From assembly GCF_002802865.1 (NCBI RefSeq), contig NZ_PGLQ01000002.1, positions 568,047 to 632,046 of the forward strand: DNA of 64,000 nucleotides. Direction: 5' to 3'. The notes below the pieces were generated by a model that was not told the origin of the DNA, searched no databases, and saw only the letters and a program-made list of their open reading frames with translations. Position 1 is the stretch's first letter. Every line of letters starts with the position of its first letter. Shown in pieces: positions 43,224 to 52,733 of this stretch. The position numbers were made by a program, and so were the translations under genes. The DNA comes from Bifidobacterium scaligerum. GTDB taxonomy: Bacteria > Actinomycetota > Actinomycetes > Actinomycetales > Bifidobacteriaceae.

Positions 43224-44537
43224 TCACAGCTCGTAATCCTTGTCCTTGCTTTCCTTGATCAGGAACAGCGCAAGCAGGGCGAGGGCGGCCATGATGGCCA
43301 TGTACCAGCCCACACCGGCCACGCCGAACTTGGAGGAAACCAGGGCCTGGGCGATGGTCGGGGCGAATGCGCCACCGAAGATGGCGGCGAGGTTGTAGCT
43401 CAAGCCAGCGCCGGAGTAGCGCACGTGCACCGGGAAGAGCTCAGGCAGGTAGGCGCCGCATGGTCCGAACAGACCGCCCATGAGCACGAAGCCGACGCAC
43501 AGGAAGATCATGATGTGCGCTGCGGAATGCACGAGCAGCAGCGGGGTGAAGAAGCTGAAGATCAACGTGCCGGCGGTCACCAGCATGAGCACCTTCTTAC
43601 GGCCCACCTTGTCGGCGTAGACGCAGGAGACGATAATGAAGATGGCGAAGAAGACCACGGAGGTCATCTGCATGAGCAGGTACTCGCCCTGGGTGAACTT
43701 CAGGCCCTTGACGCCGTATGCGAGGGACCAAGTGCCGAGCACGTAGAACAGCGTGTAGGTGATGCCCATGGCAACAGTGCCGAGGATGACTTCCTTGGTG
43801 TACGGCAGCAGGTCACGCAGCGGGTGCTTGGAGGTGCGCTTCTCCTCGGAGGCCTTGCGGAACACCGGGGTCTCGGACATGCGGGCACGCACGTACAGGC
43901 CGATGATCACCAGCACGGCGGAGCACAGGAACGGGATGCGCCAACCGAAAGCCACCATCTGCTCCTGGCTCAAGTTGGATTCGAGCAGCAGGTTCAGGCC
44001 GTAGGCGCAGAAGAAGCCGATCGGAGCGCCGAGGTTCGGGAAGGAACCGTAGAGAGCACGCTTGTCGGCCGGAGCGTTCTCGGTGGCGACCAGTGCGGCG
44101 CCGGACCATTCGCCGGCGAGACCCACGCCCTGGCAGGCGCGGCAGATGCACAGGATCACCACGGACCAAGCACCGATCTGGTCATAGCCCGGCAGGCAGC
44201 CGACCAGGAAGGTGGCGATGCCCATGGTCATCAGGGCGATCACCAGGGTCTTCTTACGGCCCATCTTGTCACCGAAGTGGCCGAACAGCATAGAGCCGAA
44301 CGGACGGGCCAGGAAGGAGACGGCGAAGGTGACGAATGCCATCAGTGTGGCCAGCGCCTGATTGGACTTGGCGACTTCGATGAAGAACACCATACCGAAG
44401 TAGCTGGCGGCTGCGATGGAGTAGCAGTAGTTATCGTAGAATTCGATGGCCGTACCGACCATGGAGGCGGCGATGATCTCAGGAACCGAATCCTTCTTCA
44501 CCGTTTTCGTCATCGCCGCAGTTGCGCTTGCAGACAT
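43224..44537 (-). CDS. MFS transporter, metabolite:H+ symporter (MHS) family
   Basis: 437 aa with 12 membrane segments. GTAIEFYDNYCYSIAAA replaces the usual E-W-Y/F-D start block of MHS proteins. LARPFGSMLFGHFGDKMGRKKTLVIAL is the loop 2-3 motif with G-x-x-x-D-x-x-G-R-K-K, and GVGLAGEWSGAALVATENAP is characteristic of the ShiA/ProP group. Substrate (organic acid, shikimate or betaine type) cannot be told. The start at 44537 (MSASATAAM) follows GGGGAAGAAAG; an open frame 13 codons upstream is less likely. Confidence 0.9.
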   Translation of the reverse strand: MSASATAAMTKTVKKDSVPEIIAASMVGTAIEFYDNYCYSIAAASYFGMVFFIEVAKSNQALATLMAFVTFAVSFLARPFGSMLFGHFGDKMGRKKTLVIALMTMGIATFLVGCLPGYDQIGAWSVVILCICRACQGVGLAGEWSGAALVATENAPADKRALYGSFPNLGAPIGFFCAYGLNLLLESNLSQEQMVAFGWRIPFLCSAVLVIIGLYVRARMSETPVFRKASEEKRTSKHPLRDLLPYTKEVILGTVAMGITYTLFYVLGTWSLAYGVKGLKFTQGEYLLMQMTSVVFFAIFIIVSCVYADKVGRKKVLMLVTAGTLIFSFFTPLLLVHSAAHIMIFLCVGFVLMGGLFGPCGAYLPELFPVHVRYSGAGLSYNLAAIFGGAFAPTIAQALVSSKFGVAGVGWYMAIMAALALLALFLIKESKDKDYEL

Positions 44538-44769
44538 GTTCTTTCTTCCCCTCATGCTGCGCGTATTCCGCCTCATTCATGCGGAAATCCGTATTCATTG
44601 AAAAAATGAAGCACAACGACCGGCATGCAGAGGAAGGGTGGTATGGCTTGTGGCCCCAGCGACATCCCCCACACATCGCTGTGCCTGACGCATGAGTATG
44701 GCGCAAGCGACGGTGGAGGTGGCGGGAACGCTCACATAGTGAACATCGCATCTATGAAACGGACAGTAG

Positions 44770-45483
44770 CTACAGCCGCTTCACGATATCCACGGCCAGA
44801 CAGGCGGCGGTATCGGCGTACTCGGAAATATCGAACTCCTTGAACACCTCATAGTCGGTGTCTGCGTTGTCGGAAAGCGCACGGATCACCAAGACCGGCA
44901 CTTCGTTGCGAGCGGCCACCTGAGCCACCGCAGCACCTTCCATCTCCACGGCATCCGCGCCGGTCAAGCGAATAACCTCTTCGACCTTTTCCCGAGTGTC
45001 TACGAAATAGTTACCCGAGGCGATAATGCCGGTGATATGGGTGATGCCGGCGGCGGAAAGCGCCTGATCGGCCACGTCGAGCAGTCGGTCGTCGGAGTGG
45101 AATTCAGTGACGGGCTCTTGGGCAGTACCCGGCTTCCACTGCCCCACCAGACGCATATCGGTGTCGAGATAGCGCAGCGTGCCGCCGAGCACCACATCGT
45201 TGATATGCAGGTGGGTGTTGAGGTTACCGGCGATGCCGGAGAAAATCACGGCATCCGGAGCGAACTCGCTGATCAGCAGCTGCGTGGTTGCGGCCGCGTT
45301 CACCAATCCCATGCCGCCCACAGTGGCGACCACCTTGATCACATGAGCGCCAAAGGAATCCACCGTGCCGGAGACGATGTCGAGACTGCCTTTGGCGATG
45401 TGGGTGACATGTGTGAGCGAACCGGCGATCAACGCCACTTCCTCATCCAGCGCGCCGATGATCGCAACGGTTTTCATACCCAT
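44770..45483 (-). CDS. mtnN: 5'-methylthioadenosine/S-adenosylhomocysteine nucleosidase
   Basis: 238 aa. Cleaves MTA and SAH to adenine plus the thioribose, for methyl-cycle recycling. KTVAIIGALDEEVALIAG at the N-terminus, FSGIAGNLN, the substrate block DAVEMEGAAVAQVA with the ribose-contact Glu and VIRALSDNAD with the catalytic Asp are all present. AAAGGAACC precedes the ATG at 45483 (a second Met two codons later is possible). Upstream DAHP synthase genes run in the same direction, 71 bp away. Confidence 0.94.
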   Translation of the reverse strand: MGMKTVAIIGALDEEVALIAGSLTHVTHIAKGSLDIVSGTVDSFGAHVIKVVATVGGMGLVNAAATTQLLISEFAPDAVIFSGIAGNLNTHLHINDVVLGGTLRYLDTDMRLVGQWKPGTAQEPVTEFHSDDRLLDVADQALSAAGITHITGIIASGNYFVDTREKVEEVIRLTGADAVEMEGAAVAQVAARNEVPVLVIRALSDNADTDYEVFKEFDISEYADTAACLAVDIVKRL

Positions 45484-45554
45484 AATGGTTCCTTTCGCGA
45501 AAGAGGTAGCAGATGTCCCGCCGTCCAATCCGGCAGGGGCATCGCTGAAATCGT

Positions 45555-46757
45555 TTACTTCCAGCGGCGAGTGGCCACAGCTTCGGCAAGCTCGCGCAAC
45601 AACGACTCAGTGTCGGGCCAAGAGATGCATTTGTCGGTAATGGACTTGCCGTAGACCAGCTGATCGAGCGGCGCGGCCTTTTGATTGCCTCCCTCGATGA
45701 AGCTTTCCATCATCACACCGGTGATCCCCTGCTCCCCCGATGCGATACGCGCGGCGATGTCGCGCACCACCTCGGCCTGACGATGCTCATCCTTGCCGGA
45801 GTTGCCGTGCGAACAATCCACGATCAATCCATGGGCGGCAGCGGATTCCTGCGGCATCAGCGTACGGATCGTCTCCAGCGCTTCACTGACCGAAGCGGCG
45901 TCATAGTTCGGGCCATGGCTCGAACCACGCAGGACCACATGACAGTCCGGGTTACCGAGCGTTTTGACCACGGCGGCACGACCCATGTGGTCGATGCCGA
46001 AGAACGTATGCTGCTGGGCGGCGGCAAAACAGGAGTCGGTCGGCGCCTTGATGGAGCCGTCGGTGGCGTTTTTGAAACCGATCGGCATCGACAGGCCGCT
46101 GGCCAGCTGACGATGCACCTGACTTTCGGTGTTGCGCGCACCGATGGCGCCCCAGCTCACCGCGTCGGCGATGAACTGCGGACTGGTGGGTTCCAGGAAT
46201 TCGGTGGCGGCAGCCAAACCGGTACCCAGTACATCAAGCAACGTCTTGCGGGCCAACAGCAGACCCTTCTTGATATTGCAGGAGCCGTCGATATCCGGGT
46301 CGTTGATCAGACCCTTCCAGCCGACCGTAGTACGCGGCTTTTCGAAATAGACACGCATGACGATCAGCAGTTCACCGCCGAGCTCATCCTTCAGCTTGGC
46401 GAGACGACGGGCATAGTCCAGTGCCGCTTTCGGATCATGGACCGAGCAGGGGCCGACGATCACCAGCAGGCGATCATCCTGGCCGTACAGGCAAGCGCGA
46501 ATCTCATCGCGTGAATAAGCCACGATCTCCTGTGCTTCAGGCGTCAGCGGCTGATCAGCCAACACCTGTGCCGGGGTGGGCAGTACCTCGAATTCCAGCA
46601 CACGACGATTGACGATGCGACTGATACCGACCTGATCCTCCCAGCGCGGCACATCCGTGGCGATAAGCGGGTTCTTGCCCTCTTCCATCGCCTCACGAAT
46701 AGCCTTGAGGTCCTCCGGGCGGTTCAGCGGCCGCATGTGGGCGTCCTGTTGTTGCAT
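45555..46757 (-). CDS. aroG: 3-deoxy-7-phosphoheptulonate (DAHP) synthase, copy A
   Basis: First step of the shikimate pathway: PEP + erythrose-4-phosphate. Type I (AroFGH) enzyme, 400 aa. Motifs are LLVIVGPCSVHDPKAALDYA, RVYFEKPRTTVGWKGLINDPD, SWGAIGARNTESQVHRQLASGLSMPIGFKN, HVVLRGSSHGPNYD and DCSHGNSGKD. The start at 46757 has AAGGAG 7 nt upstream; an ATG 18 codons earlier is disfavoured. It differs from copy B mostly in the N-terminal 50 residues, the region where feedback inhibitors bind in this family. Confidence 0.95.
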   Translation of the reverse strand: MQQQDAHMRPLNRPEDLKAIREAMEEGKNPLIATDVPRWEDQVGISRIVNRRVLEFEVLPTPAQVLADQPLTPEAQEIVAYSRDEIRACLYGQDDRLLVIVGPCSVHDPKAALDYARRLAKLKDELGGELLIVMRVYFEKPRTTVGWKGLINDPDIDGSCNIKKGLLLARKTLLDVLGTGLAAATEFLEPTSPQFIADAVSWGAIGARNTESQVHRQLASGLSMPIGFKNATDGSIKAPTDSCFAAAQQHTFFGIDHMGRAAVVKTLGNPDCHVVLRGSSHGPNYDAASVSEALETIRTLMPQESAAAHGLIVDCSHGNSGKDEHRQAEVVRDIAARIASGEQGITGVMMESFIEGGNQKAAPLDQLVYGKSITDKCISWPDTESLLRELAEAVATRRWK

Positions 46758-46888
46758 GGTTTGCTCTCCTTGGGAATACTGCTCCCCAAGAATACCCAAC
46801 AGTGACGGCAAGCGGCACCGACATGCACGATGGCATCCGCCTATGCAGTGTGCAAGCGACTAACGGATGCCGTGCGTCAGACGTCGTA

Positions 46889-48034
46889 TCAGGAACGATT
46901 CTCGCCTAGCGCACGACGAGTGGCGACGGCGTCGGCGAGCGTGTGCAACAGCTCGTTGGTACGCTCCCACGGCACGCAGGCGTCGGTCACGGACTGACCA
47001 TAGACCAGCTGATCGAGCGGTGCCGGCTTTTGATGACCGCCCTTCAGGAAGCTTTCCATCATCACACCGGTGATACCAGGCTCGCCCGCAGCCAAGCGAG
47101 CGGCAATCTCCTCGACGACCTCAGCCTCACGGTTCTCATCCTTGCCGCAGTTGCCGTGCGCGGCATCGATGACCAAGCCATGCTCGCTCGGACCGGACGC
47201 TTTGGAGGCTCGCAAGGCTTCCAGCGCTTCGCGAACGGATTCGGCATCGTAGTTCGGGCCCGAACTGGAGCCTCGCAGTACCAGATGGCAGTCCGGGTTG
47301 CCTTTGGTTTCGGCGGAAATCACACGACCGTCCAGATTGATGGACAGGAAGTGGTGCTCGAAAGCGGACGTATAGCAGGAGTCCGCGGCGGCCTTGATGG
47401 AGCCGTCGGTGGAGTTCTTGAAGCCCACCGGCATCGACAGGCCGCTGGCCAGCTCGCGGTGCACCTGGCTTTCGGTGTTGCGCGCACCGATGGCACCCCA
47501 GCTGATGGCATCGCAAATGTACTGCGGCGTGATCGGATCAAGCCATTCGGTAGCAGCGGGCAGGCCGAGGCTCAGCACATCGGTCAGCACCTTACGGGCC
47601 AGCCACATGCCTTTGCGGATGTTGAAGCGGCCATCGAGATCGGGATCGTTGATCAGGCCCTTCCAACCGATCGTGGTGCGTGGCTTTTCGAAGTAGACGC
47701 GCATGACGATGACCAGACGGTCTTCCAGTTCGCGCTTGACGGCAGCCAGCTTTTCGGCATACTCATGCGCGGCTTTCGGATCGTGAATCGAGCAGGGGCC
47801 TACGATTACCAGCAGTCGGTCATCGCGACCGTTGAGCACGTCGCGAATCTCCTGACGCGAGTGGAGCACCAGTTCACTCATCGCATCGGTCAGCGGCTGC
47901 TCTTTCAGGAACGCGCGCGGCGCAGGAATCGGGTCAAGCTGACGGATGTTGATATCGACCGTCTCCGGAAAGACGGCCTGCTCCCCCAAACGACGTTCGT
48001 CCTCGGAACTATCCGGACCACGAAGTGCTGCCAT
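46889..48034 (-). CDS. aroG: 3-deoxy-7-phosphoheptulonate (DAHP) synthase, copy B
   Basis: 382 aa, same type I family as copy A and immediately upstream of it (131 bp from the copy A start). The active-site blocks LLVIVGPCSIHDPKAAHEYA, RVYFEKPRTTIGWKGLINDPD, GARNTESQVHRELASGLSMPVGFKN, LVLRGSSSGPNYD and DAAHGNCGKD are intact, with the metal/PEP residues conserved. The start at 48034 (MAALRGPDSS) has GAGGAGAG upstream. Likely a differently feedback-regulated isozyme; which aromatic amino acid inhibits which copy cannot be read from sequence. Confidence 0.95.
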   Translation of the reverse strand: MAALRGPDSSEDERRLGEQAVFPETVDINIRQLDPIPAPRAFLKEQPLTDAMSELVLHSRQEIRDVLNGRDDRLLVIVGPCSIHDPKAAHEYAEKLAAVKRELEDRLVIVMRVYFEKPRTTIGWKGLINDPDLDGRFNIRKGMWLARKVLTDVLSLGLPAATEWLDPITPQYICDAISWGAIGARNTESQVHRELASGLSMPVGFKNSTDGSIKAAADSCYTSAFEHHFLSINLDGRVISAETKGNPDCHLVLRGSSSGPNYDAESVREALEALRASKASGPSEHGLVIDAAHGNCGKDENREAEVVEEIAARLAAGEPGITGVMMESFLKGGHQKPAPLDQLVYGQSVTDACVPWERTNELLHTLADAVATRRALGENRS

Positions 48035-48251
48035 GCCGACTCTCCTCTCTTGCCTTGACGTATCGGTACGCATACAAAGGCGATAGTTTACCTATGGATA
48101 GCGGGATATGGAAACCACCCGGCCGTTTTGTGGACGCCCTCGCGGGTGGGTAATGGGTGCCAGCCGGAAGCAATGTTGACTGACTATGGATGAGTCATGT
48201 CAACCATTAACGATAGCGGTAATACCGCCGTAAAACTAACTTGTGAGAAGA

Positions 48252-50087
48252 TTACTTTCCAATAGAGCAGGCGGTGGTGTCGGTAGTGATACCAGAATCG
48301 GCCCAGCCCATCGGCGTCTGGTCGATGGTCAGGTCGGAGACGGCCTTGGTGGAGGTGGTCACATCGAAGGAGTAGGTGACGGACTCGCCGGGGGCTATGT
48401 TGGCGATGCTGGCATACACTGTCTTGCCATTCAGACTTTCCTGACGGCTGTCGGTCACCGAACCGCCGGAAGTTTGCAAATTTGTTAGGCTACCGCCGGC
48501 TGGGGCATAGATGAGCGTCTTTTCCACGCCTTTGCCATATTGATCCTGATTTACACCACGAATGTAATTGGGAAGCGACCAAACCTGATCATCGGTCAGC
48601 ACATTGGTCATCGTGTATTCCACATGGTAGGTCTGCGAGCCATCACCATTGCAATTGGAACGCGTGATTTTGGAAGTACGGTGGATATACCAACCCATCT
48701 TTGATGGACTCTGCTCCGTGATATACACGCCCACTTGCGGATGTTCCTCACTGCTTGGTGTCTGCGCGGTGAATCCGGCATCATTGATGGTTTTCTGCAC
48801 CGTCTCATCGAACGAGTACATCGAGAAATGCCGCCCTTGGGCCATGCTGCCCATGAGTTGGGCCACCTTGGTCAGACGGGTCAGATCAATGTTGGAGAAC
48901 ATGCTGCCTACCGTCTGCTCGGCCACCTGCTGGAAATAGTAGTCCGTCACCGTAGAATCATAATCGATATACACCGTATTCAACAGGAACTCGGCGGTGT
49001 TGCTACCATCCAGTACACGCCCATCAGTCAGGGTGATGTTGCCGCTGATATTGGTGAGCTCTTGCAGGAACACCGGATCCACCAACAGCACACCATCCAG
49101 CTGAGTCTCGGCACCCCACGGCGTGCGTTGCCAGATGGCGCGCATGCCTTCGGCAGTGCGGGAGGTGTCCGGATAGGCAGCCAAATCACGCACGTCGAAG
49201 GACATATGCAGCGGTCCCCATGTGGTGAAAATACGACTCTCGTCACTGGTGGGATCACCTGAGCCATATGGCACGTATTCAGTGTTAGATCGGAAGTCGC
49301 CAATGCTGATCTTGCCGTTATCCGTAGTGACCAGTCCCACAGAACCGATCAGACCACCGGAGGAACGTTCCTCAGACGTGGTCATGGCCATCAGCGCATA
49401 GTGACGAGGTTCGCCGGAACCGAGGAAGTCCGGCAGAATCTGGAAGGTTTTGGACATCTGATCGATGGCATCCGCCATCTCGGTAAGTTTCGTGTTGCCT
49501 TGCTCATAGGCGCTCTTCACCATATCAATGTGAGCCGTAGGCAGGTCGCGGTAGCGCTGTACCTGCTTCTGGAGCGACGTATTCGCCGCCGTGATGTTCT
49601 TCTGCGCTTCGAGAATGGGCTGCAGGTTGAGCTGTCCGTCGCCGGAGGTCAGCTGCGAGTTCTTCAACGTGTTCAGCGTGTCCATGAACTGTGGCACCGA
49701 ATCGCTGACCAGTGAATCCACCACGGAGGTCATGCCCTGTACGGTGGTGATGTCGTCGCCATATACCGGCAGCTTCGACGCCAGATTCCAGAGGCTGCCA
49801 TGCGTGATATCGTTCGCGGCGGAAGTCTCAACTTGCGCCTTAGTAACCTGCTGGCTGACCGCGTCGATGTTGTTGAGATTACTCAGATCGGATACCTGCC
49901 CGAGCAGCTGCATCGCCTGTTCTTCATGCGCCTTGACCTGCTTGGCCTCGTTGTAGAGCTTCCAGCCGCAGCCACCGACCACAGCCAGCACCAGCACGAG
50001 CAGCGCCAGAATCGATACCACCCACGGCCATACACGATGCCTGTTGTGTCGTACCACCGCCATATGACTTGCCCTACGTCTGCTCAT
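48252..50087 (-). CDS. DUF4012-family envelope protein of the exopolysaccharide locus
   Basis: 611 aa. A basic N-terminus is followed by one membrane segment (WPWVVSILALLVLVLAVVGGCGW), then a large extracellular part. The first 150 residues are helical; the core has the DUF4012 pattern FLGSGEPRHYALMAMTTSEERSSGGLIGSVGLVTTDNGKI and YPDTSRTAEGMRAIWQRTPWGAETQLDGVLLVDPVFLQEL. The end is a beta-rich domain. DUF4012 proteins occur in polysaccharide clusters of Gram-positive bacteria with no proven function. It is last in the wzy-DUF4012 pair, 125 bp after wzy. Confidence 0.88.
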   Translation of the reverse strand: MSRRRASHMAVVRHNRHRVWPWVVSILALLVLVLAVVGGCGWKLYNEAKQVKAHEEQAMQLLGQVSDLSNLNNIDAVSQQVTKAQVETSAANDITHGSLWNLASKLPVYGDDITTVQGMTSVVDSLVSDSVPQFMDTLNTLKNSQLTSGDGQLNLQPILEAQKNITAANTSLQKQVQRYRDLPTAHIDMVKSAYEQGNTKLTEMADAIDQMSKTFQILPDFLGSGEPRHYALMAMTTSEERSSGGLIGSVGLVTTDNGKISIGDFRSNTEYVPYGSGDPTSDESRIFTTWGPLHMSFDVRDLAAYPDTSRTAEGMRAIWQRTPWGAETQLDGVLLVDPVFLQELTNISGNITLTDGRVLDGSNTAEFLLNTVYIDYDSTVTDYYFQQVAEQTVGSMFSNIDLTRLTKVAQLMGSMAQGRHFSMYSFDETVQKTINDAGFTAQTPSSEEHPQVGVYITEQSPSKMGWYIHRTSKITRSNCNGDGSQTYHVEYTMTNVLTDDQVWSLPNYIRGVNQDQYGKGVEKTLIYAPAGGSLTNLQTSGGSVTDSRQESLNGKTVYASIANIAPGESVTYSFDVTTSTKAVSDLTIDQTPMGWADSGITTDTTACSIGK

Positions 50088-50212
50088 ATTTCGTCCTCGT
50101 TCCCGGAACCGCTGTTTTCCTTCATATCGCTATCAATGCGCGACCACGATTCGCGGCCGCATTTACCGCCTACGTAAAACCTACGTACTCTCCCCGGCAC
50201 ACCAATCGCCTA

Positions 50213-51748
50213 TTATGCCCCGAGCGGCTGAACGGATACATGCTGCTCGCTACTTCTGCACATATTCGGAACCAACCCGGCACCCGCCGCCCACACGAAC
50301 ATCGGAAGCGCGTAGAACGCATATCCCTCGAACTGCACATACAGGTAGATCACCAGCACAAGCCAGCACACCATGGTTTTATTCCATGCACGATTACGAC
50401 CCACATGCCACAACACCATCACCACCAGCACCAGCGAAGCCAGCGCCCCGAATTCCACGAAGAAACTGGTATAAGCGCTCATAGTGAACATATTGGTAGG
50501 CGTCACCTGCGCATACCACCCTTTGGGAGCCGACGCATTGAGACCCAACCGCTCCAGCGCATGCACTGCGGCGTTGGCGCCTTCATGTGTGGCATCGGAA
50601 AGATTGCCGGCACCATACCCGAACAGAAGCCGCATCGGATGCTTCAGTACGCCGGCCGCCGGCCCCAGAGACTGCCACAGACGGGCATAGAACGAACCAT
50701 CTCCGTCAAACCCAAGCTCGGCAATCGAGCTCAACCGATGATTCATGGATACGCTGAGTGCGCCCAGCACTGCCGTACCGATCAGCTCGGCACAAGCCAT
50801 AAGACGTCCATGCCACGTACGCCAGGCGTTCACCTCGATAATCACAATCATCAACGCGATAATCGAATCCAGAATGATCCGTACGCCAGCGCCCATCAGT
50901 ACCGAGCCTACGGCGAATACCATCACCAGAATACGCAGACGGTTCGCACGTACACGATCACGCCCGCGCAACAGCCAAATCAGCGGCAGCAGAATGCCGA
51001 ACAGATGCATGCCGATATAGCTGGGCTCGGCAAACAGGAATTGTGGGCGGCCTCCTCCCCACTGCGAGGCATCCGTCAAATACTGCCGGCTCATCAGACG
51101 CACGAAGAAATCACGCACGTAAGTCCAGTCGAACATAATCGACAGCCGCTGCAATACACCCACGGCGAACGCGAACCAGTAGACGATAACCAGCAGATCC
51201 ACCATGCGACGCCAAGACAGTCGCTTGATGCGCAACGCAATATCAAGCGAAATCAGGCAGGCCAGCGCACCGATCACACCGGAGAACGAGATGATCACCG
51301 GAAGCCGGTGGAAAGTCACCTGACTCCAGTCGAATACGGACAATCCGACCAGCAACAGTGGAAACAGGAAGAACCCGCGGAATCTATGCCAGACCTGCGG
51401 CAAGCGACGCCAATTAGCCACCGCATATGCCAGAAACAGCCATGGGGAAAGCGGCGTCCAGAACGGCATATACGGCCCGGCCACCGTGCCATCGATCGGC
51501 AAAGCCGCCAGAGCGGCATAGAACAGGAAGTCGGAGGCGTCGGTCAGCACCGGCTCACGATCAAGCGAGACACCGGCACGGCTGAAATCGGCTTCGACAA
51601 GGTCAGTATTGCGGGTATCCACACCATGGTTCGCTGCGGATTGTGGTGTGACCTGCGTTTCGTGTTGTGTTGCGGTTCGCAGTTCAGTACTGGTCACTGT
51701 AGTCACCGATCGATTCCCATCATTCATCGCTTGTTCTCGCCCGTTCAT
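50213..51748 (-). CDS. Wzy/O-antigen-ligase-like polysaccharide polymerase
   Basis: 511 aa. After a hydrophilic N-terminus of about 75 residues it has about 11-12 membrane segments. A long extracytoplasmic loop (residues about 330-430) contains DGDGSFYARLWQSLGPAAGVLKHPMRLLFGYGAGNL, the usual Wzy/WaaL loop with the R-x-x-x-(W) and G-x-G-x-G pieces. It presumably polymerises exported oligosaccharide repeat units. The ATG at 51748 has no clear ribosome-binding site. It starts its own unit after the phosphatase terminator. Confidence 0.85.
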   Translation of the reverse strand: MNGREQAMNDGNRSVTTVTSTELRTATQHETQVTPQSAANHGVDTRNTDLVEADFSRAGVSLDREPVLTDASDFLFYAALAALPIDGTVAGPYMPFWTPLSPWLFLAYAVANWRRLPQVWHRFRGFFLFPLLLVGLSVFDWSQVTFHRLPVIISFSGVIGALACLISLDIALRIKRLSWRRMVDLLVIVYWFAFAVGVLQRLSIMFDWTYVRDFFVRLMSRQYLTDASQWGGGRPQFLFAEPSYIGMHLFGILLPLIWLLRGRDRVRANRLRILVMVFAVGSVLMGAGVRIILDSIIALMIVIIEVNAWRTWHGRLMACAELIGTAVLGALSVSMNHRLSSIAELGFDGDGSFYARLWQSLGPAAGVLKHPMRLLFGYGAGNLSDATHEGANAAVHALERLGLNASAPKGWYAQVTPTNMFTMSAYTSFFVEFGALASLVLVVMVLWHVGRNRAWNKTMVCWLVLVIYLYVQFEGYAFYALPMFVWAAGAGLVPNMCRSSEQHVSVQPLGA

Positions 51749-51869
51749 CAATATTCAGCATCAGCATTCGGCGATATTGCGATACCTTCATTCGTTTCAT
51801 CCACGGATACTGTAGTCGAACAGTATCGGGCAGAAGGTAAAGCCATGTGAATATGGTGCGAGGATACGG

Positions 51870-51921
51870 TGAAAACATAAAACAGGCCCGCATCATGCAT
51901 TTATCGATGTTGCGGGTCTGT
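51870..51921 (-). terminator. Terminator after the phosphatase gene
   Basis: ACAGACCCGCAACATC pairs (with bulges) with GATGCGGGCCTGT, followed by TTTTATGTTTTC on the minus strand, 42 bp past the phosphatase stop. It separates the priming-transferase/phosphatase unit from wzy. Confidence 0.8.
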
Positions 51922-51962
51922 CCTTCGGCCGTCGCTACTTCAGTAATGTCCAGCCAGTACCC

Positions 51963-52568
51963 TCAGACGGTGTACGCGTACTGGCTGGTAATCTGAGGGC
52001 GGACGGGCGCCTCTTCCACACGATAATGTTTGCGCATACTGGTGAGAATGGTACGCAACGCCTTGTTGGTCTGCTCGGCGGCAATACGAAACTTGCCATA
52101 CTCCTTGCCGTGCGGATCCTCGATATCCGCAGGTTCGGGAAGCATCGGACGAATGATGGAAGAAGCGTCAATCACCGACTGCAGACGCTCCTGAATGGTC
52201 AGCCCTTTGACCAGACCGTTGCGAGCGCAATACTCACACATATTGGCAAAGTCGCCCAGTAGGAATGTATAGCGCACCGCAGTCGGAGCCAAGGTGACAA
52301 TATCCTTGCGCTGATCTTTCTCAAAGCACAGAATCAGGTCTGCGGAGCGAGCCATATCCTGCGTCAGTCGGCGGGACCGAAAGCCGCTCGGCTCTATGCC
52401 CACGCTTTGCATCAGCGTGGCGCTCGAAGGATCCATCTGATGCATCGGCAGACCGTGAGTGCCAGCGCTGGAAACGCGAATCGTGGTGCCGGCCAGATAT
52501 TTGGTGAGCAAGAGTTCGCCCATAGGAGAACGACATATATTGCCGGTGCAGACGAACATAATGTGCAT
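51963..52568 (-). CDS. Low-molecular-weight protein tyrosine phosphatase (Wzb/CpsB-like)
   Basis: 201 aa. MHIMFVCTGNICRSPMGELL has the P-loop C-x5-R-S with Cys7 and Arg13; the general-acid Asp is in IEDPHGKEYGKF (D-P-x-G). The middle has the expected DLILCFEKDQRKDIV. In Gram-positive EPS loci this enzyme dephosphorylates the chain-length tyrosine kinase, but no such kinase is encoded within the window. The C-terminus runs about 40 residues past the usual 150-160. The start at 52568 was chosen from the P-loop position. Confidence 0.9.
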   Translation of the reverse strand: MHIMFVCTGNICRSPMGELLLTKYLAGTTIRVSSAGTHGLPMHQMDPSSATLMQSVGIEPSGFRSRRLTQDMARSADLILCFEKDQRKDIVTLAPTAVRYTFLLGDFANMCEYCARNGLVKGLTIQERLQSVIDASSIIRPMLPEPADIEDPHGKEYGKFRIAAEQTNKALRTILTSMRKHYRVEEAPVRPQITSQYAYTV

Positions 52569-52733
52569 GGGCGTAGTCTTTCTCTTCGTGTTCTGGGGCA
52601 GTAGCGCCTGCAACGCGCTACATTGCGGCCTGCGTGCAAACCACTAGCAGCTCATTCTACTCATAATCTGGAGAACATCACACCGTAACGGCAACAATAT
52701 CTCTTGATCTCTTGAGCGGACTCGGAATACACC

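Noticed and set aside
46758..48250. Attenuator or T-box leader for the DAHP synthase genes
   Set aside because: No leader peptide rich in aromatic codons, no T-box sequence and no terminator/antiterminator pair could be found in the short upstream gaps.
50069..51850. 593-codon rightward open frame
   Set aside because: Antisense to wzy and its upstream region. The product is His/Gln/Pro-rich with no membrane or domain pattern.
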